64,000 bases of DNA from Nitrosospira sp. NpAV (GTDB lineage: Bacteria > Pseudomonadota > Gammaproteobacteria > Burkholderiales > Nitrosomonadaceae): the NCBI RefSeq assembly GCF_000832065.1, contig NZ_JXQM01000001.1, positions 62,001 through 126,000 of the forward strand, read 5' to 3'. The notes under the pieces were generated by a model. That model saw only the letters and a program-made list of their open reading frames with translations, searched no databases and was not told the DNA's origin. Positions 1 through 9,192 of this stretch are shown here, piece by piece (the stretch's first letter is position 1; each line of letters opens with the position of its first letter). Both the position numbers and the translations under genes were made by a program.

Positions 1-2
1 CC

Positions 3-1853
3 ATTTATAGTAGCGGCTGGCGCCTGTTTCGCTTGTGCCAGCACTTAGGCCTGAGTGCCTTATCCCTACAGACACTCGAAAAACGGGATTTGCTGCAAAT
101 AATCACATTGCTGGATCAATTTTCCATAACGGAACGTGGCAAAGTCTGGCTTTACGCTTATGAGCGACACTATCGCGACAGCATCTTTCAGGCGATAAGC
201 GCTAATCACAATCGGGGAACCTGGGCGAAGCGCAATACCCGTCCCAGCTCACAAATTATTTTCTGTATAGATGATCGCGAAGAAAGCTTTCGCAGACATC
301 TGGAAGAACTCAACCCTGATATTGAAACGCTGGGTGCGGCAGGATTCTTTGGCGTACCGATGAACTATAAGGGTCTCGATGACACCAGGGTAACGCCCTT
401 ATGTCCGGTAGTGGTAACACCTGCCCATGAAGTAAGGGAAATACCGCGATCCGGGCGCGAACAAGCGATGATCCGGCATACCAACGGGCGCAAATGGTTA
501 CAGGCAGGCGTTAACCTGCTGCATCAAAGTATACGTCGCAACCTCGTATTGTCCCATCCGTTTATTGATGCAATTGCGCCGGTCACTCTCCTTGGATTAT
601 TGGCCAAATCAATAATACCTAGAAGCCAGCAAAAACTGGTGGCAGAGGTGCGCCAGTTGGTATCTCCTGCAGTCGACACAGAACTGATGTTTACGTCAAC
701 GGATAATGAAACGATTGCCACGCCGGCCCAACCCAAGCTGGGCTTTACGGACAAGGAGCAGGCCGACAAAGTTGCCGGTTTTTTACGGAATGCCGGGTTG
801 ACCTACGGATTCTCGCAACTAGTAGTGTTGATGGGGCATGGCTCTATCAGCCAGAACAACCCTCATTTGGCGGCCTATGACTGTGGGGCATGCAGCGGCC
901 GTCATGGGGGACCGAACGCAAGGCTGTTTGCGGCAATGGCCAATCGCCCGGTAATACGCAAGCTGTTAGTGGAACGGGGCATTGATATTCCATCCGATAC
1001 CTGGTTCATTGGCGCCGAACATAACACCTGCAATGAGGAAATTATCTGGTATGACCTGGGCGATGTACCTGAGGAACGGCGAGATGGACTCACCGAATTA
1101 CTTGGCCAATTGCGTCATGGGCAACAGATGTCCGCGCATGAACGTTGCCGGCGGCTGGCATCAGCACCGCGTAAACCTACACCGGTAAAAGCTCTGAAAC
1201 ATATTGAAGAGCGTGCTACCGATTTTTCCCAAGCCAGGCCTGAATTGGGACATGCCACCAACGCAGCTGCAGTGGTGGGACGCAGATCGGTGACACAAGG
1301 CGTATTCTTCGATCGCCGTGTCTTCCTCATTTCCTATGATCCAACCCAGGATCCAGAGGGGAAGGTGCTGGAAGGCATCCTGCTGGCTGTAGGACCCGTA
1401 GGTGCCGGCATTAATCTGGAATACTACTTCTCTACCGCGAATAATGAACGATTTGGTTGCGGGACAAAGGTACCGCACAACGTGGCTGGAATGTTTGGAG
1501 TCATGGAAGGGGCATCCAGCGATTTGCGTACCGGCCTCCCGCGCCAGATGATCGAGATTCATGAAGCGATGCGCTTGCAAATCATGGTCGAAGCCAAAAC
1601 ATCCGTTCTTGAGCAAATTTACGCCCGCCAGGAGAGCCTGCGCGAATTGATAGCAGGAGGATGGATACTTCTCAGCGCGAAAGATCCTGATAGCAGTGAG
1701 ATATTTATCTTTGAGCGCGGTATCGGATTTGTTCTCTGGCAAGCTGAAGCAGCAAAAATACCCATATTCAGAAATTCGCCAGAATATTACCGCGATCACA
1801 GTCAGCCATTATCTCCTGTATTGATCAGGCAACCCGCATTATTGGAGATATAG
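3..1853 (+). CDS. dabA: DabA-type inorganic carbon transporter subunit (DUF2309), 5' truncated
   Basis: The open frame runs in from the left edge without a start, so the N-terminal part of the protein is outside the window; about 617 codons are visible. It belongs to the DUF2309/UPF0753 family, whose member DabA is a carbonic-anhydrase-like cytoplasmic subunit that works with a membrane cation-translocating partner to accumulate bicarbonate. The zinc site reported for DabA (Cys, Asp two residues later, then His and a Cys 15 residues after it) is present: CIDDRE has Cys at 264 and Asp at 270, MGHGS has His at 837, and CGACSGRHGG has its first Cys at 882, exactly 15 codons on. It ends 4 nt before the next gene, so it is translated with the membrane subunits downstream. 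Family assignment is firm; activity is inferred. Confidence 0.92.
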   Translation: MYSSGWRLFRLCQHLGLSALSLQTLEKRDLLQIITLLDQFSITERGKVWLYAYERHYRDSIFQAISANHNRGTWAKRNTRPSSQIIFCIDDREESFRRHLEELNPDIETLGAAGFFGVPMNYKGLDDTRVTPLCPVVVTPAHEVREIPRSGREQAMIRHTNGRKWLQAGVNLLHQSIRRNLVLSHPFIDAIAPVTLLGLLAKSIIPRSQQKLVAEVRQLVSPAVDTELMFTSTDNETIATPAQPKLGFTDKEQADKVAGFLRNAGLTYGFSQLVVLMGHGSISQNNPHLAAYDCGACSGRHGGPNARLFAAMANRPVIRKLLVERGIDIPSDTWFIGAEHNTCNEEIIWYDLGDVPEERRDGLTELLGQLRHGQQMSAHERCRRLASAPRKPTPVKALKHIEERATDFSQARPELGHATNAAAVVGRRSVTQGVFFDRRVFLISYDPTQDPEGKVLEGILLAVGPVGAGINLEYYFSTANNERFGCGTKVPHNVAGMFGVMEGASSDLRTGLPRQMIEIHEAMRLQIMVEAKTSVLEQIYARQESLRELIAGGWILLSAKDPDSSEIFIFERGIGFVLWQAEAAKIPIFRNSPEYYRDHSQPLSPVLIRQPALLEI

Positions 1854-1857
1854 GATC

Positions 1858-3486
1858 ATGGACGTCCTCGCTGGGCTAATTCCCATTTTTCCACTGATTG
1901 CTGCGGCAGTTATCGGTATAGGACACCTGTTCGGGAAGCTCGAGGGCGAAAACAGCGAAACTACGACGGCGGCTATTGCCAGCTGGGCTATCGTACTGTC
2001 GTGCCTGCTGGCGTTGGCGCTGCTCGGGGGCGCCTTGATGGGTGCAAACGTGGGCTCATTCCGGATAGGCCAGTGGTTAGGCAGCAATACATTGATTGTT
2101 AATGTTAATTTTATCACCACTGGCTTCAGTGTGATATTGGCCGCCCTATTTGCAATCCTCTTATTCGTCATTATCCGATTTTCGGTCAATTACTTGCATC
2201 GAGAAGCAGGGTTTCACCGCTTCTTTTTCTTATTAAGCCTGTACGCTTCAGCAATGCTATTACTGGTATTGTCCGGCAACGCGGTAGGAACCTTTATAGG
2301 TTGGGAGGTTGCCGGACTCTGCTCTTATTTGCTGATTGCCTATGCTTATGACCGTCCGGTCGCCGCTCAAAACGCGACCCGTGTATTTGTCACGGTTCGT
2401 GCCGGCGACATCGGGTTTATTTTGGGCATTGGTCTCTGCTATGCCTGGACTAAAACGCTCGATTGGACCCAGCTTAATGTGCTATCGGCACAACTGTCGG
2501 GAGGGCAAGCTAGTGCAATTGCACTTTGTTTCGCTATCGCGGCATTTGCAAAGTCCGCGCAACTGCCTTTTGCACCATGGCTCGCGCGGGCGGCGGAAGG
2601 ACCTACGCCATCCAGTGCGGGATTTTATGGCGCCATCATGGTTCACTCGGGCGTTTACCTCTTGGTGTTGCTGCAACCCATTTTTGAAAGAGCACCGCTG
2701 GTCATGGCTCTGGTGGCAGCGGTGGGATTGGCGACGGCTATTTATGGCTTTGTCGTCGGACTAACCCAGACCGATGTAAAAAGCTCTCTCTTCTTCTCAA
2801 CGTCGGGGCAATTGGGCCTGATGTTTTTGGAATGCGGGCTGGGTTTCTGGCAACTGGCAAGCTGGCATCTCTGCGCCCATGCCGTGGTTCGCGGTTATCA
2901 GGTTCTCACCGCACCGTCGCTCATGCATTTTATCGTAGGCAATCCCATCAAACCGGTTGACCGGGAAATAGCGGGATTGCGCTGGGTGTATGTTGCCTCC
3001 TTACAACGTTTCTGGATTGATCAGATTACCGATTGGGCGCTAGTAAAACCGGTCCGGAAACTGGCCCACGATCTGGCTTATTTTGATGCTCTCGTCGATC
3101 GCGCCATGGGAACCCCGCTTCCGTCACTTCGCTCGATATCTACCCTGGCACAATTGGAAAAACAAAAGATCGCCACACGGCAGTCCCTTTATTCTTCCTT
3201 GGGTGTGGCCGGAAGCCTGACTCCGCTGGAAAAACAGAAAATTGCCATGCAACAGGAAAAGCAGGGTGATTTCGCTCGGGGCAGTGGGTTCACCGGTAAT
3301 TTTACCCGACGGATTACTGCAGTTTTGTACTGGTTCGAGGATCGTCTGGTGATACGTGGCATTGGCGAGGACATGATTAATTACGGACGTCAACTAGGAT
3401 TTGCCGCCAACAAAATCGAGCAGCTGTTGCTCAATCCCGGCTATCTCGCGCTGTTCGTATTAACAATATTATTGGTTGCGCTGTGA
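1858..3486 (+). CDS. dabB: NuoL/DabB-like proton-conducting membrane subunit
   Basis: This 542-residue, highly hydrophobic protein is of the complex I NuoL / Mrp antiporter family (Proton_antipo_M). The conserved GWE glutamate (about residue 150, in FIGWEVAGLCSYLL) and the KSAQLPF lysine (about residue 232), both in proton-channel helices of the family, are present, followed by EGPTPSS. The C-terminal third resembles NuoL's amphipathic arm but contains a duplicated LEKQKIA segment. It starts 4 nt after dabA and overlaps the next gene by 4 nt (GTGA), so the genes form one operon. Beside DabA it is the best candidate for the energy-coupling DabB partner. The symbol follows context; with three such subunits here the true partner is not certain. 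Confidence 0.82.
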   Translation: MDVLAGLIPIFPLIAAAVIGIGHLFGKLEGENSETTTAAIASWAIVLSCLLALALLGGALMGANVGSFRIGQWLGSNTLIVNVNFITTGFSVILAALFAILLFVIIRFSVNYLHREAGFHRFFFLLSLYASAMLLLVLSGNAVGTFIGWEVAGLCSYLLIAYAYDRPVAAQNATRVFVTVRAGDIGFILGIGLCYAWTKTLDWTQLNVLSAQLSGGQASAIALCFAIAAFAKSAQLPFAPWLARAAEGPTPSSAGFYGAIMVHSGVYLLVLLQPIFERAPLVMALVAAVGLATAIYGFVVGLTQTDVKSSLFFSTSGQLGLMFLECGLGFWQLASWHLCAHAVVRGYQVLTAPSLMHFIVGNPIKPVDREIAGLRWVYVASLQRFWIDQITDWALVKPVRKLAHDLAYFDALVDRAMGTPLPSLRSISTLAQLEKQKIATRQSLYSSLGVAGSLTPLEKQKIAMQQEKQGDFARGSGFTGNFTRRITAVLYWFEDRLVIRGIGEDMINYGRQLGFAANKIEQLLLNPGYLALFVLTILLVAL

Positions 3487-5081
3487 GCACCACCATGATT
3501 ACCAATGTTTCCTTCTGGTCAGAATCTTTGGCGTTTCCATTGGTGTCCACGCTGACACTCGTTCCTCTGACCGCCATGTTTGCCGTTCTGTTTTCGCGTT
3601 CCTTCCGGCTTGCCATAGGCTTTGGCTTTGCCGGCACGCTACTTAACGTGGCCTTGAGTTTCTACCTGTTATCTGTCTTCGATCCCGAGAAAGCCGGAAC
3701 GCAGCTAGCCGAACAGGAACGTTTCTTTGACTATACATATTATAGCGTCGGGGTTGACGGACTTAATATTCTGTTTATTCCGCTCACGGCTATTTTAGCG
3801 TTACTGGTTCTTGTTTATAAAATCACTACTCAACGTACATTAGACTGGCAATTCATTGCGTGCCTGCTTGGCTATGAAGCTATCTTGATCGGTGCATTTT
3901 CCGCACTGAATGTTATGCAGTTTTGGTTCTGGACCTTGCTTGAGTTGGCGCCGGTAATTTTATTGACAGTTCACGGTGGGACAGGACATAAAAAACGATG
4001 GGTAATCACCCGACTGGTGCAATACTGGGGCTGGGGCTTGCTGATGACCCTGGCAGGCTTTCTGCTGCTCGGTTTTGGATTGATGGATTCGGGCCACGCC
4101 TTGAGTTTCGACTGGATGACGCTGAAGCAAAATAAGACCCTATTAAAAAATGAAACATTGATCTTTATTCTACTATTTTGTGGCTTTGCCATTCGTATGC
4201 CGCTATTTCCGTTTCATGGCTGGCTGCCAATCCTGGCGCAGCAGAGCTCTGTGGCCAGCGTCACCATTTTCCTGGTGGGCTTGAAGTTAGGAGTGTATGC
4301 AACCGCACGCTTCATTTTGCCCGTAGTGACAGAAGCCGCTGAACAATGGGCCGGATTTGTGGTTACGCTGGGTCTGATTAGCATTTTCTATGGTGCGCTG
4401 CTAGCACTGATGCAAATCAACATTCGCCGGTTACTGGCCTTTTCCGTCATCAGCCATGTCGGCATGCTGGTTATCGGTATTTTCTGTTTCAACGAGCATG
4501 GACTGAATGGCGGGGTCTTCCTGTCGCTGGCATGGGGCCTGGCATCAGCAGGAATGCTGTTCAGTATCGGCTTGGTGTATGAGCGCACGCACACCGCTTT
4601 TACCCCACGACTGGGTGGTCTTTTTGATACCAATATCAGCGTGGCGTTACTTTTTTTCATTGGCGCACTGAGTACCATGGTCATGCCCGGGACTCCGGGA
4701 TTCGATGCGGCTCATTTGCTTATCGAAGGCACCATCGAAGAATATGGCTGGGTGGTTGCCATCGCAATTCTCGTGGGCAACGTGCTAGCGGCTGCATTCC
4801 TACTTTTGGCCTTTCAGCAGATATTTATGGCCCCTCCCAAGCGGGCGGTACAACCACACGGGACTGATCATTATGCGGTAAGAATGGAACCTGTCATCGC
4901 TGTGACGATTTGTTCATTGCTTATCGGTACCGGTTTTAACACGGCCCCCTGGCTGAATTATATCGAAAGGGATCCAACGGGGATGAGCGCCTATTATCAC
5001 AAGCCCGGCGAAAAACATCCCAAAGACATGCAGACTAAACCTGTCGATGGCGGCCCCTCGAAGGATAGTCAACATGATTGA
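3483..5081 (+). CDS. NuoM/NuoN-like antiporter subunit with altered channel residues
   Basis: A 532-residue polytopic membrane protein of the complex I antiporter-like family, starting with GTG inside the stop region of the preceding gene (an ATG four codons later is possible). The loop GFAIRMPLFPFHGWLP corresponds to the NuoM signature GFAVKxPxxPxHxWLP, but the channel lysine is Arg (about residue 238). The FWE motif reads FWT (Thr about 151), with a Glu only three residues later. Its C-terminus is a hydrophilic tail of about 40 residues rich in Lys, Pro and Asp. It overlaps the next gene. It probably assembles with the flanking subunits into the DabA complex; whether it still conducts protons is open. 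Confidence 0.8.
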   Translation: MSTTMITNVSFWSESLAFPLVSTLTLVPLTAMFAVLFSRSFRLAIGFGFAGTLLNVALSFYLLSVFDPEKAGTQLAEQERFFDYTYYSVGVDGLNILFIPLTAILALLVLVYKITTQRTLDWQFIACLLGYEAILIGAFSALNVMQFWFWTLLELAPVILLTVHGGTGHKKRWVITRLVQYWGWGLLMTLAGFLLLGFGLMDSGHALSFDWMTLKQNKTLLKNETLIFILLFCGFAIRMPLFPFHGWLPILAQQSSVASVTIFLVGLKLGVYATARFILPVVTEAAEQWAGFVVTLGLISIFYGALLALMQINIRRLLAFSVISHVGMLVIGIFCFNEHGLNGGVFLSLAWGLASAGMLFSIGLVYERTHTAFTPRLGGLFDTNISVALLFFIGALSTMVMPGTPGFDAAHLLIEGTIEEYGWVVAIAILVGNVLAAAFLLLAFQQIFMAPPKRAVQPHGTDHYAVRMEPVIAVTICSLLIGTGFNTAPWLNYIERDPTGMSAYYHKPGEKHPKDMQTKPVDGGPSKDSQHD

Positions 5082-6573
5082 AGCAAATTTCCCCATATTA
5101 AGCTTTGTAATTCTGCTGCCTTTATTGGGTGGCATTGCGGTTGGCCTCACCTCCGATATTAACCTGGCGAAAAGAATGGCGCTGTTGATTGCCAGCGCTG
5201 AGTTAGTTGCAACGCTAGTTGTTGTTCAATTGTTTGACGCCACTAAAGGCGATAGCTTTCAGCTGGTTGAACAGCATACATGGATACCAAGTCTGAATAT
5301 TTTGTTCTTAATTGGGATCGACGGAATTTCAGTATTATTCCTGCCGATGTCAGCACTGTTGACGCTGGTCGCCATTATCGCTTCGTGGAATTCTGTACAG
5401 CATTTAACCCGTTTTCATTTTGCCCTGTTGCTGGCTATGGAAGGCGGCACCATGGGCATATTTGTCGCGCTGGATTTAATGCTGTTTTTCTTGTTCTGGG
5501 AATTGATATTGCCTCCCATTTTCTTCCTGATCAGTCTTTGGGGAGGCGGGCCCGAGAGACGCGCCGCCGCGATGAAGTACATACTGTATATGCTCTTTAG
5601 CGGTGTGCCGGTGCTCTTTGCATTCATCATGCTGGGAGTCAACCATGCCATGCAAACGGGTGGGAATGTCCCGTTGAATTTATCCTTTAGTTTTCCTGAG
5701 CTGCTACAAACTCCTATATCAGATGATTTGCAGGTTATCATTTTTCTGCTGTTACTCGCGGGGTTCGCGGTGAAGGCCCCGCTGGCGCCGTTTCATACCT
5801 GGTTGCCGACAACCGCCGTAGAAGCACCCACACAGTTGACAGCATTGCTGGTGGGTCTGAAATTGGGTGCATTTGGCATACTACGATTCGCGATGCCGCT
5901 AACACCCCATGCTTCCGCAGAATATGCCTGGGTGCTTGGCATCCTGGGGGCCATCACTTTTATCTACGCTGCCATGATTGCCTTGCAACAGACCAATTTG
6001 CGGCGCTTGCTGGCCTACGCCAGTATTAGTCATGTTGGCTTGGTGGTAGTAGGCATCGCGTCTCTCAATATGCAGGGAATACAAGGTGCAATTTTTCAGT
6101 TGCTCAATTTCACCGTGGTGGCAAGCTGCCTAATGTTAATCGCCGGTTTTATCCAGCATCGCCTGGGAAGTACGGAAATTCTTCATCTGGGTGGTTTGGC
6201 GAAGGTAATGCCCCGACTGACAACATTTTTCTTCATATTTGCCTTGGCCAGCATGGGTTTACCGGGAACCAGCGGATTCCCGGCAGAATTGCTATTGATC
6301 ATCGGTGCGCTTAATTCTCATCCAGGGTTGGGCATTGCTGCGCTACTCGGGGCCATTCTTGGTGCGGCCTATATGCTGTCGTATGTGCGACGCACCTTTT
6401 TTGGACCAATCATGCATTTGAGATTAAACCAGGTACAGGATCTGCGTTCCCGTGAATTCGCTCTCTTATGTGTACCTGCATTCCTGATATTGTTCTTTGG
6501 ATTCTTTCCCGATTTAGTTCTCGACATCAATCGGGCGGCGGCTGAGTCATGGCTAAACCGCCTGGTGAATTGA
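5074..6573 (+). CDS. NuoM-like proton-conducting membrane subunit
   Basis: A NuoM-like antiporter subunit of 499 residues from the ATG at 5074, chosen over an in-frame ATG at 5047 because AAGGA lies about 9 nt upstream and the protein then starts at its first helix. The canonical channel residues are intact: FWELILPP (Glu about 143) and GFAVKAPLAPFHTWLP (Lys about 234). The gene overlaps the preceding one by 8 nt and is last in the dabA operon. No nuoA-K or other complex I genes are nearby, so a role in carbon uptake rather than NADH oxidation fits best. That is an inference from context. Confidence 0.83.
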   Translation: MIEANFPILSFVILLPLLGGIAVGLTSDINLAKRMALLIASAELVATLVVVQLFDATKGDSFQLVEQHTWIPSLNILFLIGIDGISVLFLPMSALLTLVAIIASWNSVQHLTRFHFALLLAMEGGTMGIFVALDLMLFFLFWELILPPIFFLISLWGGGPERRAAAMKYILYMLFSGVPVLFAFIMLGVNHAMQTGGNVPLNLSFSFPELLQTPISDDLQVIIFLLLLAGFAVKAPLAPFHTWLPTTAVEAPTQLTALLVGLKLGAFGILRFAMPLTPHASAEYAWVLGILGAITFIYAAMIALQQTNLRRLLAYASISHVGLVVVGIASLNMQGIQGAIFQLLNFTVVASCLMLIAGFIQHRLGSTEILHLGGLAKVMPRLTTFFFIFALASMGLPGTSGFPAELLLIIGALNSHPGLGIAALLGAILGAAYMLSYVRRTFFGPIMHLRLNQVQDLRSREFALLCVPAFLILFFGFFPDLVLDINRAAAESWLNRLVN

Positions 6574-6609
6574 CCGGAGCCTTAAAAAAGCGTTGCTTGA
6601 TTCTCGATG

Positions 6610-6649
6610 GGGTCTTCTGAAACTCTCAATCTGCAATCCCGGAAGACCC
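6610..6649. terminator. hairpin between convergent operons
   Basis: GGGTCTTC (6610-6617) pairs with GAAGACCC (6642-6649), an 8-bp perfect stem with a 24-nt loop, lying between the dabA operon and the convergent carbonic-anhydrase-like gene. There is no clean T tract, so it could be a weak bidirectional terminator or an mRNA-stabilising hairpin. Confidence 0.35.
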
Positions 6650-6669
6650 ATCTTCATCTTATCTACATA

Positions 6670-7788
6670 TCAGAATGATGCGGCAATCTCGCTACGGGCA
6701 CTATCTGCTGAACTTTCGACAACCCTCTCCAGGGTACGTGAGTGCCAATCAAGTACAGCAGTGCGGACAAACATCTTTTCGGCGAGTTGAGGGTATTGCT
6801 GTCGAATCACCTCGGCCCCGAAACGCGCCAGGAAAATCGATTTTAGTTCGGCGCGTGCCCGATCCATGCCGATCTCCATGTAGGGTACCGACGCCAGTAA
6901 AAGAAAACCATCATCCGGAATACGGCCACTTCGCATGTTGCCTTGAATGATGCCGCCGGCCTTGCCGATCGGTACATCCAGATTCGGGCTATAGGGACCG
7001 ATAATCAGGGCCAGATTGGGCGTGTGCAGAAAGTCGAAGCCACGACCGAGGCAAATCATCCACTCACAGTGCTCTATGTCCAGCTGCCGCTCGTGACGCT
7101 CTGTCTGTTCGCGAACCCGCGCGATAGTATCAAGATTACCCAGCAACAGCGGCAACAGATCGGCACGCATCTGAGGCGGCATATCAGGCAGCAGAGCGGC
7201 AAGACGAGGTTCCAGCGTGGCTCGACCATCTGCCCCAAGCGTTGATAGATCAAGCTTCTCACCTTTGGAGCCATGAACGATTATTGTGTCTTCGTCGGTT
7301 TCAATACCACAGATAAGGGGATAAATGGTGGAGTGCCCCGTACCGAAGATCTGTTCCATCTGGCGCCGGATGACTTGTGTATGAGCATATGCCGCTGCAG
7401 TATCATAGTTGAATCCGGCGCATCCACGATGCGGATCGCCTTTGGAAAAATGGTAGGTAACCAGAAAGAGCACTCGTCGGCCGGTGCTTACCCAATTTTG
7501 CACGTGGTGAGCAAGCACCTCGCCCAGATGAGGCCATCCCAGATCAAATGCGCCGCCAAGATTGCGAAATGGCATGAGAATACCTGGGGGGGTGTTGGTC
7601 ATCACCGGAATATTGATACGACCATCCATACACTTCAGCACGGCAATAGCTGTGGGATGTTCTGCGAGATAACGCTCGCGGGCCACCCATGCTTCCGGGC
7701 TGCGAAATGCTGCGCCATGGCGGTCGGCGAGATCGAATAACCAGTCTATGCGCTTTTCTATAGGCAGGCGAATAACTTCATTAGGCAT
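6670..7788 (-). CDS. long beta-carbonic-anhydrase-like protein
   Basis: A 372-residue soluble protein without signal peptide. It carries the beta-carbonic anhydrase pattern: C53-x-D55-x-R57 in LKCMDGRIN, then FRNLGGAF (compare the RNAG segment of the family) and H120-x-x-C123 in HRGCAGF. These would supply the zinc ligands Cys, His, Cys and the Asp/Arg dyad. Ordinary beta enzymes have roughly 200-230 residues; here about 200 further residues follow, with a GxGFDFL...PNLALIIGPYSPNLD region and no second ligand set. A catalytic half followed by a degenerate half recalls CsoSCA. It is convergent with the DabA operon and downstream of a two-component system on the same strand. Family placement rests on motifs only and the activity is inferred. 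Confidence 0.62.
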   Translation of the reverse strand: MPNEVIRLPIEKRIDWLFDLADRHGAAFRSPEAWVARERYLAEHPTAIAVLKCMDGRINIPVMTNTPPGILMPFRNLGGAFDLGWPHLGEVLAHHVQNWVSTGRRVLFLVTYHFSKGDPHRGCAGFNYDTAAAYAHTQVIRRQMEQIFGTGHSTIYPLICGIETDEDTIIVHGSKGEKLDLSTLGADGRATLEPRLAALLPDMPPQMRADLLPLLLGNLDTIARVREQTERHERQLDIEHCEWMICLGRGFDFLHTPNLALIIGPYSPNLDVPIGKAGGIIQGNMRSGRIPDDGFLLLASVPYMEIGMDRARAELKSIFLARFGAEVIRQQYPQLAEKMFVRTAVLDWHSRTLERVVESSADSARSEIAASF

Positions 7789-7884
7789 TCTTCAGGCTCC
7801 ATCGTTTGGTTATTTAAGGACATAAAACATTGAGCATACTAACATATGAAATATCAGGAATTTGTGAAAACCTGCCTGTGAGGG

Positions 7885-9192
7885 TCAGGGAAATGTTATG
7901 TGGAAGGTCGCTCCTTTTCCTGGCGTACTTTCAACCTCGATGATCCAACCGTAATGGTCGCAAATACGCTTTACGATGGCCAGGCCGATCCCCAAGCCCT
8001 CCCCCTGGCTTGATCCACGGAAGAAGCGCTCATACAGAAGAGGCATATAAAAAGGCTCGATGCCGATGCCGGAATCGGCAATCGAGAGCCGGTTCCGACT
8101 GAAATTTACCCGGATAAAACCACGTTCGGTATATTGCACCGCATTGCGAAGCAGGTTGACAAGCGCGGTATGAAGCGCCTGGCGGTTCAAAGTGAGGACA
8201 GCCTTTGGCGCTATCGCTACTTCGAAAATAAGGCGCTTGCGGTAGATTTCCGTGCATACGGGCTCCACCGCGTCATAAACACATTCGGCGAGCGCGACAG
8301 GTTCCATAATGCCCAGAGCCTGCTCACGGGCAAGAAATAGCAGAGCCTGCAATTGCTCGCCCATGCGCGTCGCCGCGGCTTCGATCATCCCGATGCGGGA
8401 GCGCGTGCGTTCGGAAAGATTAGGCTCCGTAACCAGCAGCTCGCAACTCGTCAGGATCGTGGTGATCGGGGTGCGCAATTCATGACTGACATTGGCGGTA
8501 AACTCCTGCTCACGCCGCAGCATGCGTGTGATACGGTTCTGATAGTCGTCCAGCGCATGGGCAAGCTGAGCCACCTCTTCATCCTGTCCCGGCTGTATCA
8601 TGGTCGCGCCCTGTACGTCACCGGGCGCAAGATGCCTCACACGCTCGGCGAGGTCGGTGACTTGTTTGACCAGCAATCCTGCAAGCAAATACCCTACCAC
8701 GAGGGCGACGCCCACCACCGACAGAAGAGATAGCACGATAAGAAGCCTGAGTTCCTGCTGCCGCTGGTCGTGGAGGCCGATTTCGTAGGCAACGAGAAAT
8801 TTCACGCCATCGACGTGCCTTACCGCGACGCGAACCTCTTCCGGACCCCGGAACACCTTGTGACGCCGATAATTGAGACCCTGCAAATAGGGAGGGAGAT
8901 GAGATTCCTCGATGGAATCATGGACAATGTATTTTTCGAGATTGGATCCGACCTGCGGTACAAAATCAGCGCGCTCACGATAGCGCTGGAGCAGATAATC
9001 CATCTCGGTTTCAATGATCTGCTCGATATGTGCCTCTTCGATATCGTCCGAAGCGATATAAAGACTGATACCGAGCGTTCCAACGACAACTATGCAGAAT
9101 ACCGCAAATGCCAGCGCAACACGCAGGCGGAGGCCGCGCTTAAACCCCGGCACGGGAAATGAGGCGGTAGCCAAGGCCATGAACTGTCTCAA
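7885..9192 (-). CDS. two-component sensor histidine kinase
   Basis: A 435-residue membrane sensor kinase of the OmpR-partner type. In order: a first transmembrane segment (about 21-46), a periplasmic sensor region of about 100 residues, a second transmembrane segment (about 148-175), HAMP, the HisKA box NVSHELRTP with phospho-acceptor His237, then the ATP-binding N box (LLRNAVQYT), DSGIG, the FFRGS F box and GLGIGLAIV. Its start overlaps the 3' end of the response regulator gene by 53 bp, and starts 12 or 39 nt further in are possible. The sensor domain is not recognised, so the signal is unknown. It is followed after 96 bp by the carbonic-anhydrase-like gene on the same strand. Confidence 0.9.
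   Translation of the reverse strand: MRQFMALATASFPVPGFKRGLRLRVALAFAVFCIVVVGTLGISLYIASDDIEEAHIEQIIETEMDYLLQRYRERADFVPQVGSNLEKYIVHDSIEESHLPPYLQGLNYRRHKVFRGPEEVRVAVRHVDGVKFLVAYEIGLHDQRQQELRLLIVLSLLSVVGVALVVGYLLAGLLVKQVTDLAERVRHLAPGDVQGATMIQPGQDEEVAQLAHALDDYQNRITRMLRREQEFTANVSHELRTPITTILTSCELLVTEPNLSERTRSRIGMIEAAATRMGEQLQALLFLAREQALGIMEPVALAECVYDAVEPVCTEIYRKRLIFEVAIAPKAVLTLNRQALHTALVNLLRNAVQYTERGFIRVNFSRNRLSIADSGIGIEPFYMPLLYERFFRGSSQGEGLGIGLAIVKRICDHYGWIIEVESTPGKGATFHITFP

Noticed and set aside
1161-1799. 212-codon open frame on the minus strand inside dabA
   Set aside because: It lies fully antisense to a well-conserved coding region, has no ribosome-binding site and resembles no protein family.
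1858-6573. Part of a respiratory complex I (nuo) operon
   Set aside because: Only NuoL/M/N-like genes are present, headed by a DabA gene, with no nuoA-K neighbours; a carbon-uptake complex explains the set better.
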